A stretch of DNA of 64,000 nucleotides from positions 1,193,501-1,257,500 of the forward strand of contig NZ_AP028679.1 of NCBI RefSeq assembly GCF_037076455.1, read 5' to 3'. Origin of the DNA: Desulfoferula mesophila (GTDB taxonomy: Bacteria; Desulfobacterota; Desulfarculia; Desulfarculales; Desulfarculaceae). Under the pieces are notes generated by a model. It made no database searches. It saw only the letters and a list, made by a program, of their open reading frames with translations, and was not told the DNA's origin. Shown piece after piece: positions 26,249 to 34,023 of this stretch; within the stretch, counting starts at the first letter, position 1; each line of letters begins with the position of its first letter. A program made the translations under genes and the position numbers.

Positions 26249-28386
26249 GCCGCCGCCTCCTGCAGCTTATGCCGCTCGTGTATGGGCAAGGTGAGAGAGG
26301 GGTCCTTTTTAATGCGTATCTTCTGGGACACGTATACCAGGCCGGCCAGGGCGATGCCCAGGAAATCGGCCCCCAGCTTGGGCACCGGGGTCCAGGAGTG
26401 CAGCAGGCCGGGGAAGAAGAGTAGGGCGGTGGCAAAGGCGAAGATAACCCACTCGTACCAGGTGGTGGGGCACAGCCAGTAGCCCATGGTCAAGCTGCCG
26501 AAGGCTATGGTGCCCAAGATGATGGTGACATAAGCCAGCAAAATGTCATACCACGTGCCGGTGAGCAAAAACCCCGGCGCGAAGGCGAACAGGAAGGGCC
26601 CCATGTAGAGCATCTTGGCGAACTTGAAGGAGGTCCAGCCGGTCTTCCAGGGATCGGAGCCGGCGATGGCCGCTCCGGCGTAGGCCGCCACGCACACCGG
26701 TGGCGTGATGTTGGAGTCCTGGCTGAACCAATACACGATCATGTGCGAGGCCAACAGTGCCCAAGAGACGTAGCCCATTTGCACCAGCTCGGCGTTGACC
26801 TGCATGTCCTGGAAGCTCATGCCGAACTGGGTCTGGGCGATCATCTCGCTGAGCGCGCCCACGGCCAGCACCGCGGTGATGAGATAGGCCGCCGTTACCG
26901 GCACGCCCATGCCCAGGACCAGGGAGGCCAGGCCTATAAGCACGATGGCTATGGGCAGATAGCCGTTGGAGAGCTCGATGATGATCTGGCTGAACTTGAG
27001 CCCGATGCCGGTGAGGGCGATGGTGCCCACGATGATACCGATGACGCCCACCGTGGCCCCGATGATAAGCGTGTTGCGGGCCCCCTCGATCATGGCCCCC
27101 AGGATTTCCTTGACGCCCATCTTGTTGTTGGGGGTGGTCCAGGACACGGCCACGCAGGCGATGGTGGCCCAGAAGGCGGCCATGCCCGGAGAATAGCCCA
27201 GCAGCATGAGCACCACGATGATCACCAGGGGGGCCGAAAGCAGCCACTGGGTCTTGAGGATGTCCCAGGCCGTGGGGGCGTTGGGGTCCTTTTTGCCCAC
27301 CAGGCCGTAGCGCTTGGCCTCGAAGTGCACCATCACGAACACGCTGAGGAAGTAGATGGCTGCCGGGAAAACGGCCATCTTCATGATCGTCACGTAGGGA
27401 ATCTCGGTGAACTCGGCCATCAAAAAGCCGCCCGCACCCATGATGGGCGGCATGAACATGCCGCCGATGGAGGCGCTGGGCTCGATGGCCCCGGCCACAT
27501 GGGGCCTGAAGCCCGCCTTCTTCATCAAGGGGATGGTGAAGGCGCCGGTGGACACGGTGTTGGCGATGGCGCTGCCCGAGACCGAACCGAAAAAGCCCGA
27601 GGCCATCACCGCCACCTTGGCCGGGCCGCCCACGGTGCGCCCGGCCAGGGCCATGGGCAGATCCAGGAAGAAGCGGGAGCAGCCCGAGGCCTTGAGAAAA
27701 CTGCCGAAGAAAATAAACAGGATGACGTAGGTCACCAGGACCGAGGCCATGATGCCGAACACGCCTTCCTGCTTGAGGTAGATGTGGTTGATGGCCCGGT
27801 CCATGGCGAAGCCGGTGTGGGCGAAGGAGTCCAGCACCGGGATGTATTCCAGGAGGTTGCCCCAGAAGGCGTAGCATAAAAACAGCACCCCCACCAGGGT
27901 CATGGACCAGCCCAGCACCCGGCGGGCCACCTCCAGGGAAATGAGCACGCCCACCACGCTCACCGCGGTGTCCATGGCGGTCTCACTGCCCATGCGGTAG
28001 TTGAGGGCCTCGTACTCCATGATGTAATAGCCCACCACAAAGGTGGCCACCGCGGCCAACACTACGTCCAGCCAGGTGGGCCGGTCGGGGGGCGATTTGC
28101 GGCTCATGGGGTAGTTGATGAACACCAGCACGTAGGTGATGAGCACGTAGATGCCCAGGAAGTACTGGGTGTCCACCGGGAGGATGCCGGCGTTGTAAAA
28201 ATAGAACAGGACCATGAACACGCCCAGGCCCGAGGTGAACCAGGCCCAGAAGCCGCTCATGGCACGCCCGGTCTTGGCATCCTTGCGGACGATTTCGTCC
28301 AGCTTGGCCTTGTCCACCGCCGAGTCTTGCAGGGCGGCATCCTCGTCGTAGGGATCAACGGATTTGTTTTGGGTGTCGTCGCTCAT
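26245..28386 (-). CDS. TRAP transporter fused permease (DctQM-type, TAXI system)
   Basis: A 713-residue integral membrane protein combining the small (DctQ-like, four helices, about residues 50-220) and large (DctM-like, about 12 helices) TRAP permease subunits. The DctM part shows GGPAKVAVMASGFFGSVSGS, FTIPLMKKAGF, AIEPSASIGGMFMPPIMGAG and VLGMGVPVTAAY. It imports an organic acid (commonly a dicarboxylate or amino acid in TAXI systems) driven by an ion gradient. ATG 28386 follows AAGAGG at six bases. It lies downstream of the TAXI binding-protein gene and upstream of uspA, all in one direction. Confidence 0.93.
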   Translation of the reverse strand: MSDDTQNKSVDPYDEDAALQDSAVDKAKLDEIVRKDAKTGRAMSGFWAWFTSGLGVFMVLFYFYNAGILPVDTQYFLGIYVLITYVLVFINYPMSRKSPPDRPTWLDVVLAAVATFVVGYYIMEYEALNYRMGSETAMDTAVSVVGVLISLEVARRVLGWSMTLVGVLFLCYAFWGNLLEYIPVLDSFAHTGFAMDRAINHIYLKQEGVFGIMASVLVTYVILFIFFGSFLKASGCSRFFLDLPMALAGRTVGGPAKVAVMASGFFGSVSGSAIANTVSTGAFTIPLMKKAGFRPHVAGAIEPSASIGGMFMPPIMGAGGFLMAEFTEIPYVTIMKMAVFPAAIYFLSVFVMVHFEAKRYGLVGKKDPNAPTAWDILKTQWLLSAPLVIIVVLMLLGYSPGMAAFWATIACVAVSWTTPNNKMGVKEILGAMIEGARNTLIIGATVGVIGIIVGTIALTGIGLKFSQIIIELSNGYLPIAIVLIGLASLVLGMGVPVTAAYLITAVLAVGALSEMIAQTQFGMSFQDMQVNAELVQMGYVSWALLASHMIVYWFSQDSNITPPVCVAAYAGAAIAGSDPWKTGWTSFKFAKMLYMGPFLFAFAPGFLLTGTWYDILLAYVTIILGTIAFGSLTMGYWLCPTTWYEWVIFAFATALLFFPGLLHSWTPVPKLGADFLGIALAGLVYVSQKIRIKKDPSLTLPIHERHKLQEAAA

Positions 28387-28421
28387 GGCCAACCTCTTGA
28401 CGCTCTAGCCTTGTGGATAGA

Positions 28422-28450
28422 GGGGGGAGAGCCGGATCGGCCCTCCCCCC
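28422..28450 (-). other. Intergenic hairpin between the TAXI and TRAP permease genes
   Basis: GGGGGGAG (28422-28429) pairs with CTCCCCCC (28443-28450), and GCC with GGC inside. No T-run follows on the minus strand. Such stems usually protect the upstream binding-protein message and lower permease expression. Confidence 0.6.
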
Positions 28451-28472
28451 CGCTTAGCTCCCCGCGGGGCGG

Positions 28473-29462
28473 TTAGTCGATGGGTTTGAGGTTGTCGGGA
28501 ATCTTCACGCCCTGCTCGGCCCAGAACTTGGCGGCGCCCTTGTGCAGCGGCACCGAGGCGCCCTTGAAGTTGTTCTGCAAGGTCATGGCCTTGAAGGTCT
28601 TCTTGGCGGTGACCATGGCTTCCATGCCCTTGGCCGACCACAGGGTCTTCATGATCTTGTAGACCAGCTCCTCGGGCACGTCCTTGTTGGTGGTCAGGAT
28701 GGTGCTGTCCTGGAAGGTGTTGCAGGGGGGCATGCCCTTGTAATAGGTGTTCTCGGGGATGGTGGTGGGGCTGTAGGCGAAGGCCTTGTAGAAGCCGGTC
28801 TTAACCGCGTCGGCGTCCACGTTGATCAGGTTGATCTTGACCTGCACCGAAGCCTCGATGATGGAGCGGTTGGGATAGCCCACCAGCACCCAGAAGGCGT
28901 CCAGCTTGTTGTCCTTGAAGGCGCTGGCCGCGGCGGAATAGCCCAGGAAGGTGGGCTTGAAGTTGTCCCACACGCCGATGTGGCGGAAGAAGCGCTCGGC
29001 GCTGGCCGCCGCGCCGGAGCCGGCGTTACCCACGGCCACGCGCTTGCCCTTGAGGTCCATGGCGCTCTTGAAGCCGCTGTCGGCGCGCACCACCAGCTGG
29101 GCCGGGGCGCCGTAGAGATAGCCCATGGAGCGAATCTTGTTGTACTTCATGTTGTCCTTGGGCAGCTTGCCGGCATAGCCCAGGGCGCTGTCCACGGCGT
29201 AGCACAGGCCTATGGTGCTCTCGCCGCTGTTGACCCGCTTGACGTTCTCCACCGAGCCGCCGGAGCCCACCGCGCTGGCCTTGATGTCCGCGTTCACCTT
29301 GGGGATGTACACCGCCGCGCCGTTGGCGAAGGTGTTGAAGGTTCCCCCCGTGGGGCCGCCGCCGATTTTCAGCGTGTAGCCTTTGGCAAGGGCCGGAGCC
29401 GGCATCATGCCCAGGCCAACCACCAGGGCGGCCGCCAGGGTCAGAATCAGAAATTTTTTCAT
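28473..29462 (-). CDS. TAXI family TRAP transporter solute-binding protein
   Basis: A 329-residue periplasmic binding protein. A signal peptide (KKFLILTLAAALVVGLGMM, cleavage after ALA near residue 26) precedes the family start YTLKIGGGPTGGTFNTFA. Further TAXI blocks are AVGSGGSVENVKRVNSGES, KGKRVAVGNAGSGAAASAERFF and KDVPEELVYKIMKTLW. It captures the substrate and delivers it to the fused permease. GGAGGG lies five bases before the ATG. The ligand cannot be predicted from sequence. Confidence 0.93.
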   Translation of the reverse strand: MKKFLILTLAAALVVGLGMMPAPALAKGYTLKIGGGPTGGTFNTFANGAAVYIPKVNADIKASAVGSGGSVENVKRVNSGESTIGLCYAVDSALGYAGKLPKDNMKYNKIRSMGYLYGAPAQLVVRADSGFKSAMDLKGKRVAVGNAGSGAAASAERFFRHIGVWDNFKPTFLGYSAAASAFKDNKLDAFWVLVGYPNRSIIEASVQVKINLINVDADAVKTGFYKAFAYSPTTIPENTYYKGMPPCNTFQDSTILTTNKDVPEELVYKIMKTLWSAKGMEAMVTAKKTFKAMTLQNNFKGASVPLHKGAAKFWAEQGVKIPDNLKPID

Positions 29463-29772
29463 GCTATCCCTCCAGAATTGAATGGAACCAAACGACTCTT
29501 CTCCTATAGTGGGCCGACGGCCGATCGGCCGTCCGGCTTACTCCTGTGGACCGAAACCCCAATTAGGGCCCGCATTTGCATCGAGGCGGAGAGAACAGAT
29601 TCGCGAGGTGTCGTAGCTGAGCTGGGATGCCGCTTAAGGCCTCATTGCCATCTACGAGAATAGTGAAAACAGGGGAAGGGAGTAAATTCGAACTCCTCTG
29701 ATTGTATTGTACTACTTTTTCTTACAAGGCGGTAAGCGGCCCGCGCGGGCCGCCCACAGCCCCGGTTTCAGA
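29463..29772. other. Noncoding region upstream of the TAXI gene with two perfect palindromes
   Basis: No gene is evident. It holds the 5' region of the TAXI/TRAP operon and the 3' region of the dehydrogenase gene. Two 18-base perfect palindromes occur: GACGGCCGATCGGCCGTC at 29516-29533 (about 55 bases before the TAXI start) and GCGGCCCGCGCGGGCCGC at 29736-29753 (just after the dehydrogenase stop). Neither is followed by a T-run. The promoter is not obvious. Confidence 0.6.
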
Positions 29773-30672
29773 CTATTTCTTCAGAAAATCCGCTTTTTTA
29801 TATTCCGGATCGGGGTAGGTGTAGAAACCCTGGCCGGTCTTGGTGCCCAACTCGCCCCGGGCCACCTTTTCCCTGAGTGCCTCCGGGGGGCGGTCCTTGG
29901 GGTCGCCGGACTCGATAAAATACGACATCTCGATGTCGTACACCACGTCCAGGCCCACGCTGTCCATCAGGGCAAAGGGCCCTTCGTCCATGCCGCTCCA
30001 GATCATCCAGCCGCGGTCGATATCCTTGAAGTCCACGTAATCCCCGGCCCACATGTGCAGGCTCTCCTTCTTGATGGCCCGCCAGATGCGGTTGAAGCAA
30101 AAGCCGTGGATTTGCTTGCGCACGGTGAGCGGCACGCAGCCGATGGAGCGCACCCAATCGGCGCATTGCTCGATAAGCTCCGGCGAGGCCTGGCTGCTGC
30201 CCATCACGTCCACCAGGTTGCGCCCGATGTCCAGGGTGTAGAAGTGGATGTTCACGCACAATTCGGGACGCCCGGTGGCGTCGGCGATCAAGGACACCGG
30301 GATGGAGGAGCTGTTGGTGGCCAGGATCGCTCCAGCCGGGGCCAGCTGGTCCAAACGGGCGTACATCTCCCGCTTGAGCTCCAGGTTCTCGGGGATGGCC
30401 TCGATCACCATGTCCGCCCCCTCGAGAGCCTGCTCCAGGGTGGCGCAGCGGGCCACCTTCTGCGCCGCTTCGCCCAACTGGGCCCAGGTGAGGCAGGGGG
30501 TGCGCTCGGTCATCTTCACGCGCTGCTCGCTCATGCCCATGCTGTGGTCGAAAGAGGCGGGATTGGGGTCCCAGGCGCTCACCTGGTAACCGTAGTAGGC
30601 GGCTTGCAAGGCTATGCGGGCTCCCAGATTCCCGGTGCCCACCACGGCCAGCTTTTTGATCTCACGGCTCAT
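29773..30672 (-). CDS. 3-hydroxyacyl-CoA dehydrogenase family protein
   Basis: A 299-residue NAD-dependent dehydrogenase. The N-terminal Rossmann fold starts LAVVGTGNLGARIALQAA (GxGxxG variant GTGNLG) with an acidic residue (WDPN) at the end of beta-2, favouring NAD. EAIPENLELKREMY, ATNSSSIPVSLI and VNIHFY (catalytic His) match the 3HCDH family. The C-terminal domain ends with GTKTGQGFYTYP. It oxidises a 3-hydroxyacyl-CoA or similar 3-hydroxy acid. The gene follows the two-component regulator by 19 bases, so it may be cotranscribed with it and form part of the regulated function. Confidence 0.87.
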   Translation of the reverse strand: MSREIKKLAVVGTGNLGARIALQAAYYGYQVSAWDPNPASFDHSMGMSEQRVKMTERTPCLTWAQLGEAAQKVARCATLEQALEGADMVIEAIPENLELKREMYARLDQLAPAGAILATNSSSIPVSLIADATGRPELCVNIHFYTLDIGRNLVDVMGSSQASPELIEQCADWVRSIGCVPLTVRKQIHGFCFNRIWRAIKKESLHMWAGDYVDFKDIDRGWMIWSGMDEGPFALMDSVGLDVVYDIEMSYFIESGDPKDRPPEALREKVARGELGTKTGQGFYTYPDPEYKKADFLKK

Positions 30673-30691
30673 TAATGTTTCCTTCCCATGG

Positions 30692-31330
30692 TCATGGCTC
30701 CACCAGCCCGTGTTGGATGGCGAAGCGCGACAGATCGGCGTTGTTGCGCAGGTTCAGCTTTTTTAGCAAGCGGAAGCGGTAGGTGTCCACCGTCTTGACG
30801 CTGATATGAAACGACTCGGCTATTTCCCGGTTGGTCTGGCCCAGGGCCAGGGCCCGGAGCACCTGCACCTCCCGGTTGGACAGGCTGTCCAGGGGCGAAT
30901 CTCCCCGCTCGCCCCGGGCCACCCGCAGGGCCAGGAGCTCCGAGGCCTCCTGGCTAAGGTACATGCCTCCCTGGTGCACCTGGCGGATGGCCGTGACCAG
31001 CTGCTCCGGGGCGGAGCGTTTGGTGATGTAGCCCTTGGCCCCGGAACTGATGGAGCGCACCACGTACTGCTCTTCCTCGTGCATGGTGAGCATCAGGATG
31101 GGCAGCTCGGGGCGCTGGGCCTGCAGTTGGTTGATAACCTCCAGGCCGTCGGTGCCGGGCATGGAGATGTCGATCACCGCCACGTCCACCGGATGGGTGA
31201 GGGCCAGGTTTATGGCCTGGCGGCCGTCGGCGGCCTCGGCCACCACCTCCATGTCCCCGGTCTCCTCGATGAGGCTCCTGAGCCCCGCCCGCACCATGCC
31301 GTGGTCATCGGCCAGTAAAACCTTGATCAA
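30692..31330 (-). CDS. NarL/LuxR-type response regulator
   Basis: A 212-residue regulator. The receiver domain (phosphoacceptor Asp54 in VAVIDISMPG, acidic pocket ADD, Thr in MLTMHEEE, Lys in KGYITK) is followed by a LuxR-type helix-turn-helix (LSNREVQVLRALALGQTNREIAE, VDTYRFRLLKKL). Translation begins with TTG 31330, five bases after GGAGGT, and overlaps the kinase stop codon. It is the cognate regulator of the upstream kinase. Targets probably include the neighbouring dehydrogenase or TAXI/TRAP genes, by position only. Confidence 0.94.
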   Translation of the reverse strand: MIKVLLADDHGMVRAGLRSLIEETGDMEVVAEAADGRQAINLALTHPVDVAVIDISMPGTDGLEVINQLQAQRPELPILMLTMHEEEQYVVRSISSGAKGYITKRSAPEQLVTAIRQVHQGGMYLSQEASELLALRVARGERGDSPLDSLSNREVQVLRALALGQTNREIAESFHISVKTVDTYRFRLLKKLNLRNNADLSRFAIQHGLVEP

Positions 31331-33798
31331 TGGCGACCTCCGCTGGGATTGGTGATGGGCAGGGTCAAGCGAACCTCGGTGCCGCTGTCGGCCTGGGAGT
31401 GGATTTTCAGGCTGCCGGAGGCCAGGGCGGCCCGCTCGCGCATGCCCGCGATGCCCAGGCCCTCGCGCCCGGCGGTCCGGTGGTCGTCAAAGCCCCGGCC
31501 GTTGTCGCTGACCAGCAGGGTGAGGCGGCCGTCGTCGCCCCGCAGGGTGACGTCCACGCTGGTGGCCCCGGAGTGGCGGGCCACGTTGGTCAGGGCCTCC
31601 TGGGCCACCCGGTAGGCGGCGATGGCGGTCTGGTCGTCCACCTCGGGCACCTGGTCCCAGTTGAACACGCAGGCGATGCCGGTGTGTTTTTCAAAATCCG
31701 AGGTGTACCACTCCAGGGCGTCCACCAGGCCCAGGTCTTCCAGGGCCGGGGGGCGCAGGCGGGTGGCGATGTTGCGCACCTCGCTTATGGTGTGGTCGAT
31801 GATGGCGCACATGTTTTGCGCCCGCGCCCTGGCCTTGGGGTCGCCGTCGCCCAGACGCTCGCGCAGCCACACCGCGTCGATGCGCAGGGCGGTGAGCACC
31901 TGGCCCAATTCGTCGTGCAGCTCCCGGGCTATGGCCCGGCGCTCGGCCTCCTGGCTTTCCATGATGCCGGCCGAAAGGCGCCGAAGCTGCTCCTGGGCGT
32001 TTTTGAGATCGGTGATATCGACCATGATGCCGCAGACCCGGCTGACCTGGCCGTTTTCGTTGATGACCGGGAAACGCACCGAGAGGTAGGTGTTGAAGCC
32101 CTCCTCCTGGGGTATGCGCTCCTCCACCTGCATGGGGCGCTTGGCCCCCAGCACCACCTGGTCGCTGTAGACGAACTGCTCGGCCAGATCGGCGGGGAAC
32201 AGGTCTTGGGCCGTGCGCCCCCACACCTCTTCGGTGCTCAGGGCAAACAGCTCCTCGAAACGCGAGTTGACCATGATGTAGCGCCCCTCGGCGTCCTTCA
32301 TGTACACCACCGCCGGCGCGTATTTGAGGAAGCTGGTGATCTCCCGGGTGCGCTGGCGCACCTGGCGCTCCAGGTCGCGGGAATATTCGCTGAGCTTTTC
32401 CTGGGCCCTTCTCAGCTCCTCCTCGGTGCGCTTGAGGGTGGTCACGTCCACCAGCACCGCCAGGGACTTGAGGATGCGCCCCTGGTCGTCGCGCTCGGCG
32501 ATGGCCGAGAGCAGCACGTCGGCCACATCGCCGTTTTTTTTCACGAACTGATAGGAGACTTCCTTGGTCTGGCCGGAGCGGAAGAACTGGGGCAAGGTCT
32601 CGGACTCGGCCTGGCGGCGGGATTCGGGGGTGAGGAAATCGGTCATCTTGCGTCCGATGACCTCCTGTTCCATGTAGCCCAGGGCGTCGGACCAGTAGTC
32701 GCTCACGTCCACCAGGCGCCCGCTGGTGTCCACCGAATGCAATAGGGCCGGGGTCTTGTGATACAGGTGGCGGTAGCGTTCCTCGCTGCGCCGCAGATCC
32801 TTTTCGGCCGTCCGGCGGCGGCCAATCTCCTGGGAGGCCTTGCGGTAGAGGAAATAGACCCCCAGCCCGGCGAAGAGATACAGCCCCAGCACCACCACGC
32901 CGGTGGTTTGCAAAAAAGGCTTGACCGCCCATTGGGCTACCCCGGCCATGCTGGTGAGGTAGACCAGGCGCCAGCCGGGAAAGTTGGCCACCGGCCGGGT
33001 GTAGAAGAGGTATTCCCGCTCCCGCTGATCTCTGACCAGGTGCTCGCCCTCCCTGGTGAGCCCGCTCCAGGGCCAGGGACCGTCGCCGAACTGGCGGGTG
33101 CGGGCGATGGCCTCCCAGTCCTCCAGGCTGCTGGGCCACAGGGTCTTGTTGAGCCACTCCGCCCGGTTGGTGGAAAAGATCACCTCGTGAGGCCCCACCA
33201 ACAGCGCCGCCTGGTCGTCATCCCCCAGGTAGAGGCTGCTTTCCAACAGCAGGATGGGGGACTTGATGACCACCACCCCCAGCACGGCCCCGCCTTCCGG
33301 GGCATAGACCGCGTGGGCGTAGTAGGCGCCGCGCTTTTGGCTGGTGGAGCCCAGGGCCAGGTATTTGGCAGCCTTGCCGGCCAGGGCTTCCTTGAAATAA
33401 GGGCGGAAGGAGAAATTGTGCCCCACGAAGCTGTCGGCGGAGCGCCGGTTGGAGGAGGCCAGGGTCAGGCCCCGGCTATCGAGCAGATAGCAGACGTCCA
33501 CCTCCAGGGCGTGCTGAAACTTGTCCAGCACCTGGTTGGCCGGCTCCAGGGTGGCCTCATCCGGCTGGGCCAGCGCCGCCCGCAGCTCACTCAGGCTGGC
33601 CAGGGCCCGTACCGGTTTTTGGTTTTCCGCTAAGAAGGAGGACACCTGGTTGGCCAGCACCTCGGCCTTGCCGGCGGCCCGGCGGTGGGCCATGGATATG
33701 GCCGAGTCCCTGAGGGAATAATAATAGTGCATGCCGCCCCCGGCGGTGGAGACCAGGGCCAGCAGGGACAGAATTAGAATTATGGTTCTGAGGCGCAT
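31327..33798 (-). CDS. Membrane sensor histidine kinase (Cache, PAS-PAS, HisKA_3)
   Basis: An 823-residue NarX/DegS-class kinase. An N-terminal membrane helix (TIILILSLLALVSTAG) precedes a periplasmic double-Cache-like region (about 35-290, with FSFRPYFKEALAGKAAKYLALGSTS). A second helix (about 300-320, GVVVLGLYLFAGLGVYFLY) leads to two PAS/PAC modules. The HisKA_3 domain carries the phosphoacceptor in AIARELHDELGQVLTALRID, and the HATPase has DNGRGFDD and GIAGMRERAAL. It senses a small extracytoplasmic ligand, possibly the TAXI substrate. I favour ATG 33798; an in-frame GTG at 33840 is possible. The gene overlaps the regulator by 4 bases. Confidence 0.92.
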   Translation of the reverse strand: MRLRTIILILSLLALVSTAGGGMHYYYSLRDSAISMAHRRAAGKAEVLANQVSSFLAENQKPVRALASLSELRAALAQPDEATLEPANQVLDKFQHALEVDVCYLLDSRGLTLASSNRRSADSFVGHNFSFRPYFKEALAGKAAKYLALGSTSQKRGAYYAHAVYAPEGGAVLGVVVIKSPILLLESSLYLGDDDQAALLVGPHEVIFSTNRAEWLNKTLWPSSLEDWEAIARTRQFGDGPWPWSGLTREGEHLVRDQREREYLFYTRPVANFPGWRLVYLTSMAGVAQWAVKPFLQTTGVVVLGLYLFAGLGVYFLYRKASQEIGRRRTAEKDLRRSEERYRHLYHKTPALLHSVDTSGRLVDVSDYWSDALGYMEQEVIGRKMTDFLTPESRRQAESETLPQFFRSGQTKEVSYQFVKKNGDVADVLLSAIAERDDQGRILKSLAVLVDVTTLKRTEEELRRAQEKLSEYSRDLERQVRQRTREITSFLKYAPAVVYMKDAEGRYIMVNSRFEELFALSTEEVWGRTAQDLFPADLAEQFVYSDQVVLGAKRPMQVEERIPQEEGFNTYLSVRFPVINENGQVSRVCGIMVDITDLKNAQEQLRRLSAGIMESQEAERRAIARELHDELGQVLTALRIDAVWLRERLGDGDPKARARAQNMCAIIDHTISEVRNIATRLRPPALEDLGLVDALEWYTSDFEKHTGIACVFNWDQVPEVDDQTAIAAYRVAQEALTNVARHSGATSVDVTLRGDDGRLTLLVSDNGRGFDDHRTAGREGLGIAGMRERAALASGSLKIHSQADSGTEVRLTLPITNPSGGRH

Positions 33799-33921
33799 GG
33801 GCCGGTTTTCCCCGCGGCGGTTGCGGCCAGGATCGCACAACCCCTAACTTGGCAGAAAGCGCTCATAATGTAAACATGTTGCGACGAAGGCCCCCGGCGC
33901 CGCGTTCGGGTCCGGAGCCGG

Positions 33922-33949
33922 TTGACAGGTCAAGGGGTGATGTTAGGAT
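33922..33949 (+). promoter_or_regulatory. Sigma-70 promoter for lon
   Basis: TTGACA (33922-33927), a 16-base spacer and TAGGAT (33944-33949), about 75 bases before the GTG start of lon in the divergent gap. I see no heat-shock (CIRCE or sigma-32-like) element. Confidence 0.5.
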
Positions 33950-34023
33950 GATACATTTCCGGACGCTGCGCGGTTGAGGACCGACCAACTAATTGAGGGC
34001 CCTGGGCCCTGGGAAAGCTTATC

